Positions 51,078 to 62,589 of a stretch of DNA of 64,000 nucleotides are shown here, piece by piece. Position numbers and translations under genes: made by a program. The DNA comes from Aphrophora alni. Lineage: Eukaryota; Arthropoda; Insecta; Hemiptera; Aphrophoridae. Numbering within the stretch: the stretch's first letter is position 1; each line of letters starts with the position of its first letter. The stretch lies in NCBI GenBank assembly GCA_963513935.1, contig OY740768.1:15240590-15304589 (forward strand), in the 5' to 3' direction. The notes beneath the pieces were generated by a model. The model searched no databases. It was not told where the DNA came from and saw only the letters and a program-made list of their open reading frames with translations.

Positions 51078-51768
51078 CATGTTAGCTGCCGAGGCCTAAT
51101 ACGATACTCTTGCCTGGAGTGCCACGATTACCAAATTGTTTTTCCATTATTATTTTTGCATCTACCTATGTTAAATAATATAAGGCAATAGTATTTACTA
51201 ATTTTATTTACATTTATGCATATATAGTTTCGAGACCGATCGGACCGAAATGCAATTTTTCGACTTTAATTTTAATCGTAGTATAACGTTTAGGTCCGAT
51301 TGGACCGAGGCAATTTCTGTGTAAAAAAAAAAATCTAAACGGGATATTTCATTTCTTTATGTTGGCAACGCTCGTTATTTTATTTGTCTAATATTTATTT
51401 TATTAATACATATATTCATTTTACAACTGTATTTTTTGTGAATTATTCATTACTAAACCAAAATGTTTTTGTAAAATTTTTAATCGGTCCGATCGTGCCG
51501 ACAAAAAAGTGAAAATATCCACCAATTTTATTATTATATTGAGTAACCACGGTAACGGTTATTAAAGCATACAATGTACTACGTCTAACACACCTCTTTA
51601 CCCAATCCAGAGAATACCAAAATTGGCCGATAGGTTGCTGCACTATCGAACTGTGAACCACAAAACAAAACATTACGTCAGTCACTTTAGCGGTCCGATA
51701 GTGCCGAAACGCTGCATGTACATTCACCTTAGTTTCGGCCCGCTCGGACCGATATGGCAGCTAACGTG
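51078..51768. mobile_element. second TTAA-flanked element, 691 bp, with palindromic subterminal motifs
   Basis: TTAA at 51074-51077 and 51769-51772 flanks 13-bp inverted ends (CATGTTAGCTGCC and CACGTTAGCTGCC). Inside, variants of the palindrome CGGTCCGATCGGACCG recur about five times (near 51230, 51292, 51484, 51690 and 51740). No transposase is present. The sequence is unrelated to the 49019 element apart from TTAA. Confidence 0.88.
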
Positions 51769-51899
51769 TTAAAGCAACCTTCATTCACTTCATTAAAGAT
51801 TGATTTACATTACTCATCAACTTTGAAATATTAATCTTCTAAAGACTTTGTCTGTTCAAATTAATTTTAGCTTTTTGTTTAATCATTTTGTATTCTTAC

Positions 51900-52124
51900 C
51901 TGTGATTCATCACTGAAATTTAAGCTTTTGCAATTTTCACTGGCAGTGCCTAGCAGTGAACATGATAAACGGAATATTTCAAAAAGTTGAGTGTCACGGA
52001 ATGATGACGCAATTTTCCTATGTTTGGTCAGTGAACGGTTAGCATCAGCTTCAGAGATTTGGTTCATTTCACAGGTGAGATGAGAGAGCATTTGTACACC
52101 TATCATACAATGCTCCACTGAACC
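51900..52124 (-). CDS. XPO7: XPO7 exon 3
   Basis: Exactly 75 codons, [10 protein letters not shown] to S-D-E-S-Q, phase 0 at both ends. It contains the family-diagnostic stretch [13 protein letters not shown]. The acceptor is ttgttttcag and the donor gtaaga. Confidence 0.97.
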
Positions 52125-52536
52125 CTGAAAACAATCTAACATTGTTATTTATCTAAAATACTCATCCATTCTCATATTGTCTTCTTATTTCTGATAAATT
52201 TACTTGTTATACTATAGACTAATTTAAGATACTTTATTTTTTTTTTGAGTTTCCAAATGTCAAATACAAAATATAATAACATAATGTTTAATTCTCAATG
52301 TATACTGTGCACATTCCAATATTGTATTTGCATTCAGTATTTCTTCACAAGTGATAGATAACCCAAGCAAAATGCACAAATAATTAATTACATGTTAATC
52401 ATTTGATGTCACAATCTAAAATACAAAATAGGCAGAGTTACCAGTCAGAATGAGAAACAGCACTTATTTGTGAAGTTTGTTTATTTAAGTATAGATTCTA
52501 TTACTGGTCAAAATTAATATATAATGTTAATGTTTA

Positions 52537-52640
52537 AATTATGAAAATACTGCTAAAAAAGCAGTAATAGGAAAACAAAAGAGGGCCAAATTATGAAAAT
52601 ACTACTAAAGAAGCAGTAATAAAAAAATAAAAGAGGGCCA
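52537..52640 (+). repeat. ~55-bp tandem duplication
   Basis: The unit attatgaaaatactgctaaa ... aaagagggcca occurs twice in a row with a few differences. Confidence 0.88.
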
Positions 52641-53189
52641 AAAGAAGAACATATGTAGATGTAAGTATAAAATTGTATATATACTCGTACATAACACATA
52701 CGGTAAACTAAAGGCAAGAGGCTGATTTCTGGTAAACAAAGTTAATGATAAAGCAGGGATATATTTATGTTTTTTATCTTAAATAAGGAAAGATTTCAAA
52801 GAAAACTACTTTAATAATAAATTAAAGCAAGTAAATACAAAATATTATTGTAGGTTATATATAGTGAAGGCTATGTTGTGCTAGATATTTATATAAACAA
52901 AATCAAAATTTTCTATTGCACCTTTATACTTCTTTGTTTCACATCATTAGCAAGACAATCAACCACGATAGAAAAGAGAACATGAGCAAAAAAATTTTCA
53001 CAATTCTTATACATACACATAATTTTATGATAATTATTACATACATGAGACGATATCAGTAATGAATGATATAGCCTGAACAAAATTGAAATAAATATTC
53101 AACAAAACTAATTGTCACCAAAAATAACAGTTAGTTGTAAGTACCAAAAAGTGATAATTAACCATAGACACAATGTTTATATATTTAAA

Positions 53190-53350
53190 TATGGGCCTAA
53201 ACTTGTTTTGCTTGTGCCATAAACGTGTCTTCAGTGCAAATCGTGTTTGATTTAAATCGAGCTTTCAAGGATGGCGGTGAAAGTTCATTTTTAGTTTTTT
53301 GTCAATTATTTTTAAACCATAATGTTTTATACTTACAACTTAGCGCATGA
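53190..53350. repeat. interspersed repeat, copy 1
   Basis: Shares the pattern ttatgccataaacg...gtttgatt.aa...gagctttca.ggatggc with 58425-58600 in the same orientation. Ends and type are undefined. Confidence 0.6.
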
Positions 53351-53807
53351 ATTTGGGTCACTATTTTCATATTTAATTCAAATTTCAAGACATCAGTAGA
53401 GTAGATTTTGAGAAATTATGTATTATAACAGCTGCATTCCTGATTTTTTAAAATATTTTAACCGATAACTTACGAAGTAGCGTTTCTGGAGATATGATGA
53501 CCAAATATGTTTTGGGGGTTCAAATGTGCAAAATTTTATCAACATCATTAGAGCTGATTACTGTTTTTTTATTGTTTTTTTGTATGGTAACTATCCCAAA
53601 ATTTTTAAACTGCTACAATATAGCCAATATATATAGCCAAATTCCTATTTTGATCAGTCCACACGTTTGAGCTGTAAAGCAGTGCACATTATGATGCATA
53701 TAATTCCAAAAACAACTTTTTGGATTTAGATAATATAAAAATAGTCTTATCCGTAAAACTCTTCAATTTTTTAATCCAACGTACAACTTTCTTTATACTA
53801 CGCATGT

Positions 53808-54735
53808 TTAGATTTTGTATGGATAAGAGACACAGGTTTACCTTAGAAAGTCATCCTTGGTATTACCTAGTAGTACACAAATAGAAAAACACACAATAAA
53901 ACAGAAGTTTTAAAATATTTCGAAAAAAAAAAACTGTTCACTTTCTCAAAAAAAAAGTGAAGTACTGTTTTGATAGTATAAAAAGAAGACTAAATTGTTG
54001 GAGAGGATGGATCTGTGTTGAGTGTTGTATCTATAATAAGAGTCATGATTGATCTAACAATTACAATTCATCCCTACAACAATAATGTAACAATATAAAA
54101 AATGTATAGATAAATGATTTAAACAAAACTTAAATCAACGCAATGTGTATGACCATCATCATAATCAAAAAGGAACATAAATATACCCAAACATATAAAC
54201 ACTATTAAAACATTAAAAAAACAATAAATAAAATAATAAATTTAAATTAATACTATCACAATGTCTGATACAAAGCAGATTATAAAATTGTACTAAATAC
54301 AAAACACGACTAACATCGGCTGTTGTGAATGAAATAGGAACTTCTGAGAACTATCCAAGGTAATACATTATGAATCAGTAGTTTATTAAAATAACAGATG
54401 GTATAAAAGTACAAATGTTAACTTCTTGTACTCTTTGTATGTATGACAGTATATAAACTTCCAAAATTGTTCATTAAGTGAAAATAACTTACAACAAATC
54501 TTATGGGCGTGAAATGAGTTTGGGGTTTTTCCTTGTTCATATACAATCACCACAGTGCTCTAGTGAGTTATTTAATATGAATAGTGTTTATGAAATATTA
54601 AAATTTTTTCGTATTTTTCTATTTGTGTTTACTAGGTAAGCCACTTTCCACTTTCTAAGGTAAGCCTGTGTCTCCCAACAATACAAAATTTAAATATAAC
54701 ACGCTATGTGCGCTAGTAAACTCTAACCTATATTT
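53808..54735. mobile_element. long-TIR element, second copy, ~0.9 kb
   Basis: The left arm (tttagattttgtatggataa, then gagacacaggtttacctt) and the right arm (aaggtaagcctgtgtctccc, then caatacaaaatttaaa) are the termini of the element at 37694-38799, in inverted orientation, with the gctatgtgcgctagtaaact tail at about 54708-54727. It is non-coding. Confidence 0.75.
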
Positions 54736-55165
54736 TAAGTTTGTTACAATGTTGTATTGTTTTCTAATCAATTTAGTTACCATAGATCAGGTGTTTATTT
54801 ATTAGGTAGATAGTATTTTATATCAATTCTATATTAATTGACTTGTAGTTAAAAATGTTTATGTTTTGTATTATACATTTATAGAAGACGATATTAAGTT
54901 TTTCACTAAAACAAGAATTTTATTTCACACTTCAACTTTAACTTTGGGTTATTTCAATTTTCTTTAAAATATTTCCTATCTCTAAATTTTGAATGAGTGT
55001 ATAAACAACATGCATTTTTGTTATCGCAGTTTTACTGGTTGTTACCTGTACTAAACAGGTAAAGAGAACCTTCAATTATGTTTTACTTATTTTTTCCACA
55101 AGATTCATAGATCAACCGCTCACGGATAATCGGAAGTACACTGTACCTTCTTATAATAGTTATTT

Positions 55166-55285
55166 GTGTAACTAGTGCGCAAAGTGACACTTTGCTGCAC
55201 TTGAGAGAAATCTTTACGCACGAGCCGCAGGCGAGTGCGGAAAGTTTCTCGAGTGCAGCAAAGACACTTTGCGCCCGTGTAACAC
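55166..55285. repeat. GC-rich hairpin, ~120 bp
   Basis: The arms gtgcgcaaagtgacactttg ... and ... gacactttgcgcccgtgtaac are inverted repeats of about 52 bp folding around a ccgcaggcg centre. Composition is much richer in GC than the flanks. Confidence 0.8.
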
Positions 55286-55291
55286 ATTATA

Positions 55292-55827
55292 TTTTTCCTA
55301 CAGTTACTATAAACCATATAAATAACAGGTAATTGTATATAAAGGTGAACTTTTATTATGCATTTCCACAAATTAACAAATCAAAACTTAAACGAAATTG
55401 TTTCACAAAGTAACAAATAAAAATCTGAATGAATGTTTATACAAACATAATGAATCAAAATCTGAATGTCATTTTTACTTAGGCCTATAAACAAACACTC
55501 TTATCTATCAAATACTCAACAACAGGATATAGGTTAAGTTATAAGTCCAAAGCGTTGAATGACAACAATGCACCATTTGATCGATTTAGTCACACAGCTG
55601 ATCGAGTTAGTAGTGTTGCCAACTTGTTTTCAAGAGAAACGTATTACGTGCCTTATACATGCACACTATTTTGTGTTGTTTGGTTGAAATTCTGGAGTGC
55701 GAGAAAGTAAAATGAGTGCGGGAAAGTGAAATGAGTGCGGGAAAGTAAGTAAATGCAGGAATCAGCTACTTTGCGTACTATAATCAGTGCAAGAAGACCC
55801 GCTTTGTCAGGTAACTGTAGGGAAAAA
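55292..55827. mobile_element. possible MITE, 536 bp, 16-bp TIRs
   Basis: tttttcctacagttac at 55292-55307 is matched in inverted orientation by gtaactgtagggaaaaa at 55811-55827. The interior has three gagtgcggaaagt-like tandem words at about 55697-55745, related to the loop side of the adjacent hairpin (gagtgcggaaagt), so the two may be parts of one composite. Confidence 0.6.
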
Positions 55828-56246
55828 AACTTCTTTCAAGCTTAAATAGTACATAGGATACATTTAGGAGTATTTAAACATTTTAACAGTTGTCATTTTT
55901 GATAAAATACAACATTGCGACTCCCAGTTTGATTGGTTTTTTCATTAGTAACCATTCCCTTTAAAATGTTGAATCATCCGACAATTCCTATATTTGAAAA
56001 CTTGTTAAATGCCCGATAAAATTCTAATTTAAGGATATAGGAAAAAATTGCCCTAAATGTCAAAAATTAGTTTGTTCAGTCTCATAAATTTCTCTCAATC
56101 AACACATTTAAGAATTTTGGGATACCTGATGAAAATTCTACAAAACATCATAGGCTACATATTTATTTACATTATCTAATATACTACACTCTAAAATAGT
56201 TTGACATGTATAATCCTATTTGAATGTTGTTTTTTTTTTAACTAAC

Positions 56247-56413
56247 CTGTAAAAATTTAGTAACATCGGAAATAACATTTCTGAAAACAAACTCTTCTTT
56301 GTCACTATCAAACCAACCAAGTTTCGATATACGTGCAAACAATGTGACCAGAGCTTGAATAACAAAGTTGGGCAGTTTTGGTCGTGTCGCTAAATAGTTC
56401 AATACATAGTTTC
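56247..56413 (-). CDS. XPO7: XPO7 exon 2
   Basis: This exon encodes about 55 residues, [11 protein letters not shown] to V-T-K-F-L-Q, matching the helical segment after the Ran-binding N-terminal domain, including the conserved R-I-S-K-L-G-W-F-D block. The acceptor is ttcaag and the donor gttagt. The exon enters with two bases of a split Arg codon and leaves in phase 0, which fits the next exon's G-S-V-E start. Confidence 0.96.
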
Positions 56414-56463
56414 CTTGAACAAAACAAAAACACATTGTACTTTAGATTTTGAAATTATATCAA

Positions 56464-57334
56464 TATACTGGGTGTTCTATAAAAGACTTTGCAACTTTAA
56501 AAGCATGTAAAATTTTATTCAGATAATTTACAGAATATACTGAAATCTCATTTTAAAGTAAAACATAGCAAGTTTATCTCCAGTAGTACCAAATTTAGTC
56601 ACCATTGTTACAAATTGCTACTTTCAGAGACACTGAACAATGCTCACTCTATCTTTTGTTTTCACGAAATGAGCTAGGCATACAATTAATTCTTGGCATC
56701 AAAATTATATTGATGGGTTGTTCTGTATGACATAACAAATCACCATATCATCCGCAACATCCTGATGCTGCTACGGAACAAGTTATGCAGAGTATTAAAT
56801 ATAATCGTAAGGAATCAACACGTCATGCGTCTTGTTAGACTGGCATACCACACACAACCATTTCGCTTATAACATCAACATTTCTACTTGAAGCCATCCA
56901 AATTTACCATAGAATGACAAATTAATGATGCTGATAAAGTCACCTTCCGGAACATTAATATTTTAATGAGTCAACCTAACCTTTTCCACCACCAAGCACG
57001 ATTTTAACAATAATGATGGGTACGAAATTTGCGTTGAACTGTAGTCATGGCATTCATTTTATGAAACCAAAACATACAGCAAGTATCTTCCACACAATGG
57101 TAGGTTGTAATTTTTAATCATATCGATGCTGGAGGTTCTTATGGCCGCATTTGGTACTATGGTACTACTTAAATCAAATTTGATGTCTTGTTTAAAATGT
57201 CACCTCAACCAATTATGTTTCAAATTTGATGTGCTTTGTTTAAAATGTCACCACAACCGATTATGTTAAGCTACTGGAATAAATTTCTACACATAATTTT
57301 CAAGTTGTAAAGTTCTGTATGAAACACCCTGTAT
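56464..57334 (+). mobile_element. degenerate mariner-like element with TIRs, 871 bp
   Basis: Ends atactgggtgttctataaaa at the left and the complement of atacagggtgtttcatacag at the right form imperfect inverted repeats of about 35 bp that include the cacttt/aagttgtaaagt block. Inside, around 56760-56900, the plus strand reads R-K-E-S-T-R-H-A-S and T-G-I-P-H-T-T-I-S-L-I, the helix-turn-helix of mariner-like transposases; the catalytic part is deleted or unreadable. A ~56-bp tandem duplication lies at about 57173-57270. Confidence 0.78.
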
Positions 57335-57361
57335 ATATTTACTGTACAAATATTTATAATT

Positions 57362-57363
<2 letters not shown>

Positions 57364-57394
<31 letters not shown>
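57364..57394. repeat. (TA)n(CA)n microsatellite
   Basis: A run of TA units passes directly into a run of CA units. Confidence 0.95.
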
Positions 57395-57876
57395 TGCAGA
57401 TAAACTGTATATAAATAAATGTAATATCAGAACAAATCGTTTATATAAATACAGTTTATAGTATCTTAGATCATCAAACATAATCCACTTGAAAGAAACA
57501 ACACTTTAATCACCAAATGAAATGAAAAAAAAAAAAAAAAAAACAGTTTATAATCAAGAAGGCAATGTTTTAATCCTATGTCATCCTTAGTTACTAAATG
57601 TACACAAAACCTTAACAATGTGAAGAAATATGAAACAATTGAGAATAATTAATTAACCGCTGAAATGTATCTTTAATAATAAAATGTTTGTTGTAGAAAG
57701 TTGTGTTTTCTTCAACAATAAACATCAGTGAAAAAATAACTTTTGTTGGGATCATAATTTTACTCAATACTATTACTAAATACATTAAAAATAAACATTA
57801 AAATTCCCACAGGTTACAAATAATGTCAGTGCTACAAAGAAGTTTGCCATCAAAACGCTACAACAAAAATACTCAC

Positions 57877-58117
57877 GAATATCTATTCGTTGCTGCAGAC
57901 TTAGCGACTGTGCACTACGTGAAATTAATTTTGTGAGTGTTGTAGCAGCTAAAAGCTGGGCATAACAAGAGTCTCCACGTTCCAAAAGCAGTTGACATTT
58001 TGACAGTGTGTCAGGAGCATTCTGGAATACTACTAACGCTTTCTCTGCTTCTACTCTGTGCGTAGGTTCAGTTGCTTCATACAGTTGCTTACACAACAGC
58101 TCTAACTGGCGTACCTC
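57877..58117 (-). CDS. XPO7: XPO7 exon 1 of those found (importin-beta N-terminal domain)
   Basis: This exon encodes about 80 residues starting [14 protein letters not shown] and ending Q-R-I-D-I plus one base. It carries the importin-beta N-terminal domain that binds RanGTP (the AEKAL block, then LLLERG and [13 protein letters not shown]). The acceptor is a pyrimidine-rich tract ending in cag (58118-58120). The donor is gtgagt at 57876-57871, and the split codon C|GA makes the Arg of R-N-Y. An in-frame ATG lies nine bases upstream of the exon, inside the intron, and is not the real start: the family has about ten more residues here, so a short first coding exon must lie further upstream. Confidence 0.95.
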
Positions 58118-58424
58118 CTGAAACAAAAAGTGGCTTTAGAGTCATCATTTTATCCGATACATGTAGCTTACATGCTCTTGCTCTTATTATTAATTGGCTT
58201 TGATTTAAGAAAGCAAGGATATAGGATTTACAATGATTGAAACCGACCATCTCTAATGCTCTCTATCTTTTAAACCCCTAAACTGTGCCAAAACATTATA
58301 CAAACTTTCTCACGCACACATTTCCAATTGAAATACTAACCAAATATTCATTGCAAAAATAAAAGTAAAAAAGTGAATGCAAATCATGGGCGCTATCTTT
58401 ATATGAGAAAAATATTGATAAATT

Positions 58425-58600
58425 TAAATAGAGTCTAAACCTGCTTAGTTTATGCCATAAATGCACTCTCAACATAAATGATATTTGATTAAAACAGAGC
58501 TTTTAGTGATGGCAATCAAGGTTCATTTATAAATTTTGTAAATTATTCCTGAAACCGTAACAATTTTTAATTGCGATTTTGTGCACGGATATATGTCATT
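58425..58600. repeat. interspersed repeat, copy 2
   Basis: See the relative at 53190-53350. Similarity is about three quarters by eye over 150 bp. Confidence 0.55.
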
Positions 58601-60109
58601 AATCTTCACAATTCACTAAAATTTTTAACAAAATCGCTACAATACATAAAATGATTTGAGATAAATGGTAAAATGATTAGTTATAAAGTGATTTCTTTTA
58701 CACCACCATAGCTGTTTTTTCCTTTTTTGTTTCCCTTTCTTTTTTTTCTTCTTTTTCCTTTTTTCCCCCTAGGCAGGGATTGTTTTATTTGGGTTTTTAA
58801 AGACTTGTTGAACAAAATTGTGGGGCCAATTTTGAGAAAATCATATTTTTTCCCAAAATTTTAAATTATTTAAAAAAATATATTTTTAAATGTCTTGCGA
58901 TATGGCCCAAGTATCCCTAAACAACAAATTTTATTCCCCTCCCCCCAAAATCGGTCTATGTTGGACCATAACATACTTTTTTGGATTAACAACCCTTAAA
59001 ATGGATAGGCCTAGCCTGTATCCACAAAAACCTTGACATAGATTTTTTTACCATCAACATAACTTTTTCTAGACTAAGTAAATATGAGAATGTAAAAAAT
59101 GAACATTCCAAATTTGTTTACGAATAAACTTGTCTATGCCATTGAAAGAAAAAATTTGATTTTCAATTCATTTATAATCTTTTACTGCTGGAAAAAATAT
59201 ATAATAAGTGTCATAGTACAAATGGTAACCTACTCAAAATATAATTAAAACTATATATAATAAAAACAAAATAAATATATAAGTATACACAATAAAACAA
59301 ATAGCCTACAAACATAAATAGGTCAAGTTGAATAATAATACCGGTAATAAGACATAATATATAACAAATATAATTGTAATAACAAAGCATTATTTACTCA
59401 ACATAGTGAAAAGGTTGTACTCCATCTCCAAAGTACATGAATAAAACTCACTACCGAATACACACTTCCCAGCAAAAAAAAAAGTTTCGATTTAGTTTTA
59501 ATTTTGTATAACTGTCTATATTTTATTTATTTATGTGATCATTGATACTTGTTTATACATGTAATATCATGTCATTAACTTAAGATTACATTATAGTATA
59601 AACCATTATAACTAAACCAGGATTGTAATAAATAAAATAATAAAATGGTAACTTACACTAATTTACAAAAACAATTAATAATTACCTCAAATAAAAACAG
59701 AAAATTAACACAAAATATCAAACTACAACAATGATACCAAAATAAGAGTGCTGCAGCAAGACAGACCAGAATTCAAAATCAATTCAAAAATTCCTCAACA
59801 AAGTAAAATAGCTATGCAACATAAATGAATGAAGGGTCTTCTGAACTGCCAACTTCGGCAATCACCCTTATTTCGTCAGGCAGTCTGTAAAATAATCGCA
59901 TGCCGCAATAATTTAGAAGAGTTTTTCAAATTGTTGTGCCCTGAATGGACTACTAAACGAAACGATGTTTTGTGTGAGATATCCATGCTTATGAGATTTA
60001 CAAAAGTTATTTTTAGTGTGTAAAATGGCTTTAAACATGAAAATAAAGGGTAGTGGTAATATTTTTAATTTTTTAAAAAATTCTCTACAGGAGACGATAT
60101 TCTCTCAGA

Positions 60110-60760
60110 CCGTTACTCATAAAATTTTCTTTTCAAGTAGCAAAAAACACAAAGAAGAAGTTTCCCCAAAACACAACATCATATGAAAGATGTGAATAAA
60201 CGACCCATAGTATACGATGATCAGGTTAACAAACTTAGTTAATGAAGTCAAATGATTCAAATAGATAATAAAAAGTATAGGACCTATTATGCTTATCACA
60301 TATTAAATTCATAAAAATGAAAATCACTATGGCTCTTAAATTGACAACAACATACTTCAAGGATATACATGCTTGGGAGTGTTAGGATATAAAATCCATA
60401 AAGGCATCCCTGCATGACACTGATACTTTATTTTTAAAATTATTCTTATTACTGTTTTTTTAAGACAAAATTATCGTTGTAGGTTTTGTTTACTTGGATT
60501 AAATTCATACACTAATTCACTTATTTTAATGAGAATGTATTAGATCACAATAAGCCAACTTTAATATATATGAGTTTACAGTATTTGGACAAATTCTGAA
60601 ACTAAAAGCCTTGTGAAATTATATTAGACAACTTACCTAACCTATATATATTATCTGGTAAAGTCAGTTTCACTGTTAAACCCAAAAATTTAGCCGAGTC
60701 AACCTCTTCTAGTAATACATGATACTACTGTACACTGAGATACATGGAGGTCCCTATCAA
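60110..60760 (-). pseudogene. non-LTR reverse transcriptase debris
   Basis: The minus strand reads I-G-P-I-L-F-I-I-Y-L-N-H-L-T-S-L at about 60240-60299 (RT motif G-P-L-L-F-L-I-Y-I-N-D-L) and, separately, V-D-S-A-K-F-L-G-L-T-V at about 60670-60705. In an intact element the second motif would lie 3' of the first on the same strand; here it lies 5', so these are rearranged or belong to two insertions. Confidence 0.5.
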
Positions 60761-61378
60761 AGCACAAGTACGCAAATTGGTTTACTTGTGGTTGATTTTA
60801 AGATTAATTGGCAAATTACAAACTACTGCACCACAAATTGATGCAAATATTGACTGCATTAAAAAATGAAAATACAAAGATTAACAGGTAACACTTGAAC
60901 ATTTTTTTAAAGTTTAAGACAATAAGAAATATATGTTTTATTTAAGAATACTTAATGAGGAAATAAGGCTTGAAAGAACAATGACAAAGGTCTTTAGAAA
61001 CAATTTTCAAGACAAACTAAATCAAAACCCAAACTTAAAATTACCCCTATATCTCAACTTACATAAAATGTCTTTCACTGAGACAAACTGGTGTCTGTTT
61101 GTAAACTTATAACTCAAGAACTGTTTGTCCGATATTCATACGGCTTTCATTCTTTTGAAGGTATGATATCTGGGCAAGATTTTAATCTTTATACTTTGTA
61201 AAAAAAGACTTAAAACCAAACATTTAAAAAGAATTTGAAATAGAACTGGGTATAATAATAGTAGAGTAATCATAATAGGGGTCCCAGTGGCAAGAAACCA
61301 ACATGCATTAGTTATTACTTACATGTTTAGCCTGCTTGACAATACCTACATAATCTTAACTTACTGGTTTTCAGTAGC

Positions 61379-61621
61379 CTACTTTTCATTTTCGACTTTT
61401 ACAGTGAAACACTGATTACCCAGAAAAATTTGATTTTGTATTTTCAAGTTAGGGTTTAAAGTAGATATTTCTTGCTGATGACCAATGAGAAGCCAATTGA
61501 ATTTAATGTCTGCTTCATGGCGCCTTCCTGCAGTTTCCACCCGAAAACTCCTCAATGTCAATCCAAGAACTTCAGCAGCCAGTTGGAATATGTTGGCCGA
61601 ATTTGTTGTTAGGCAGAACAT
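61379..61621 (-). CDS. unrecognised 80-codon open frame
   Basis: An open frame starts at an ATG (61621) and ends at 61379. The peptide is mixed in composition, with A-A-E-V-L-G-L-T-L-R-S-F-R and W-L-L-I-G-H-Q-Q-E-I-S, unlike the low-complexity peptides of chance frames in this AT-rich DNA, and the local base composition is less AT-rich. I do not recognise it. It could be an exon of an unknown gene or a transposon fragment. No splice signals were confirmed. Confidence 0.25.
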   Translation of the reverse strand: MFCLTTNSANIFQLAAEVLGLTLRSFRVETAGRRHEADIKFNWLLIGHQQEISTLNPNLKIQNQIFLGNQCFTVKVENEK

Positions 61622-62370
61622 GATTTAGCATGAAGTCAAGAAACCAAGCGGTATTTAGTAAAGACAATTTAGTTTATTTAAAAAGTTCAATTTAAATACA
61701 ATTAATCATTTTCCCGACATTAAAGCATGTTTATATTTTATATGAAAAAGTGAAGAAACTATGACCATTTATTAATATACATCTTTTAAAAAAGTTAAGA
61801 CATGGCTTAACCGAAAGTCCCCACCGCATACATGACCCTGTAGCGAACTGGCTTATGCAGATTCTCCTGGTGCCTCTATCCTCTATCCTGTATCTCGAAT
61901 TTTTTTCCATTCCCCTTCAACTTCCCAAAACTCCCAATGTTAATTTTCCCTCTATAAGTAGAATATTTTTAAGAAAAGCCTAAATACCACGATTTTTTCT
62001 TAGTTTTCTAGACACATTAGTAAACCTTTATAACTCAAAGGTAGACGCTCGAAAACATCTACAAGTCGAAGTTTAAAAAATCAATTCTATAACTAGAAGT
62101 TTTGGCCTGTGGAGCTTTGAAAGTAGAAGTTTAGAGTAGCCGTACTGTACAAAATGACAAAATTTTCATGTCAAGACTTCCCCCTTTCTCGTGTCATTGC
62201 ATTTTCCCGCATTTGGGCTCAGTATAGCTCTATTGTTCATCCCATGTGTACATATGTAGCCTACCTACCATTCTTTATTTACTAAAGTTTTGCTTTTTAT
62301 TAAAGAATTGTGAAGTGGTTGGTGCTAGAGTGTATTAGTTAGGTATTTAATGCTATAACTGTATTTACAT

Positions 62371-62589
62371 ACAATAATAATTTTGTTGAAAATTCCCTTA
62401 ACCTCAAACTTAGGGGAAAACACAAATAACTAAACACCGAACACAATCCCCCCCTTAATTTCCTGATGTACATTTCAATATACATACATCAGGAAATAAA
62501 CAAATAATTACCCATTTGTGTTTGGTGTTTGGGTATTTGCGTTTTTTCCTAAGTTTGTGGTTAAGGGAATTTTCAACTAAATTATTGTG
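62371..62589. repeat. foldback/MITE-like inverted repeat, ~220 bp
   Basis: The arms (ttgttgaaaattcccttaac onward; inverted at the right end) match over about 95 bp with scattered mismatches and fold around a tacatttcaatatacatac centre. There is no coding potential. Confidence 0.85.

Larger units (their letters stand above)
48894..51899. other. XPO7 intron 3 (3.0 kb)
   Basis: Contains two TTAA-flanked elements (49019-50506 and 51078-51768) separated by about 570 bp of AT-rich DNA without features. Confidence 0.85.
52125..56246. other. XPO7 intron 2 (4.1 kb)
   Basis: It holds a tandem duplication (52537-52640), a repeat shared with 58425-58600 (53190-53350), a long-TIR element (53808-54735), a GC-rich hairpin (55166-55285) and a TIR element (55292-55827). 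The rest is featureless AT-rich DNA. Confidence 0.85.
56414..57876. other. XPO7 intron 1 of those seen (1.5 kb)
   Basis: Mostly occupied by the mariner-like element at 56464-57334. A (TA)n(CA)n microsatellite is at 57364-57394 and an A-run near 57525. Confidence 0.85.
15416..58117 (-). other. XPO7: XPO7 (exportin-7/RanBP16) gene, 16 internal exons, partial
   Basis: This span is a minus-strand spliced gene for a karyopherin-beta family receptor that moves folded cargo across the nuclear pore with RanGTP. Sixteen exons give 2,779 nt (about 926 codons) that track the animal XPO7 protein colinearly. The N-terminal importin-beta domain lies in exon 1 and HEAT-type helical repeats follow. Every exon border has AG before and GT after, and codons split across introns restore conserved residues (for example R-N-Y-V-L between the first two exons, and W-I-Y-P-S between exons at 29920 and 27029). 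About ten N-terminal residues and about 160 C-terminal residues are missing from what I could find; the frame is left open after one base of a codon at 15416. Introns range from about 0.6 to 6.5 kb and are full of transposon debris. Family knowledge: XPO7 exports and imports a broad set of proteins. The alternative, another karyopherin, is unlikely given the long near-identical motifs. Confidence 0.96.

Noticed and set aside
51443..51727. 94-codon minus-strand open frame
   Set aside because: It lies inside the TTAA element and crosses its palindromic motifs; no transposase motif is visible.
57361..57400. CRISPR-like or structured array
   Set aside because: It is a plain TA/CA microsatellite.
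58118..58126. In-frame ATG just upstream of XPO7 exon 1 as translation start
   Set aside because: It overlaps a good acceptor (tttgtttcag) and the family has about ten further N-terminal residues, so the ATG is intronic.
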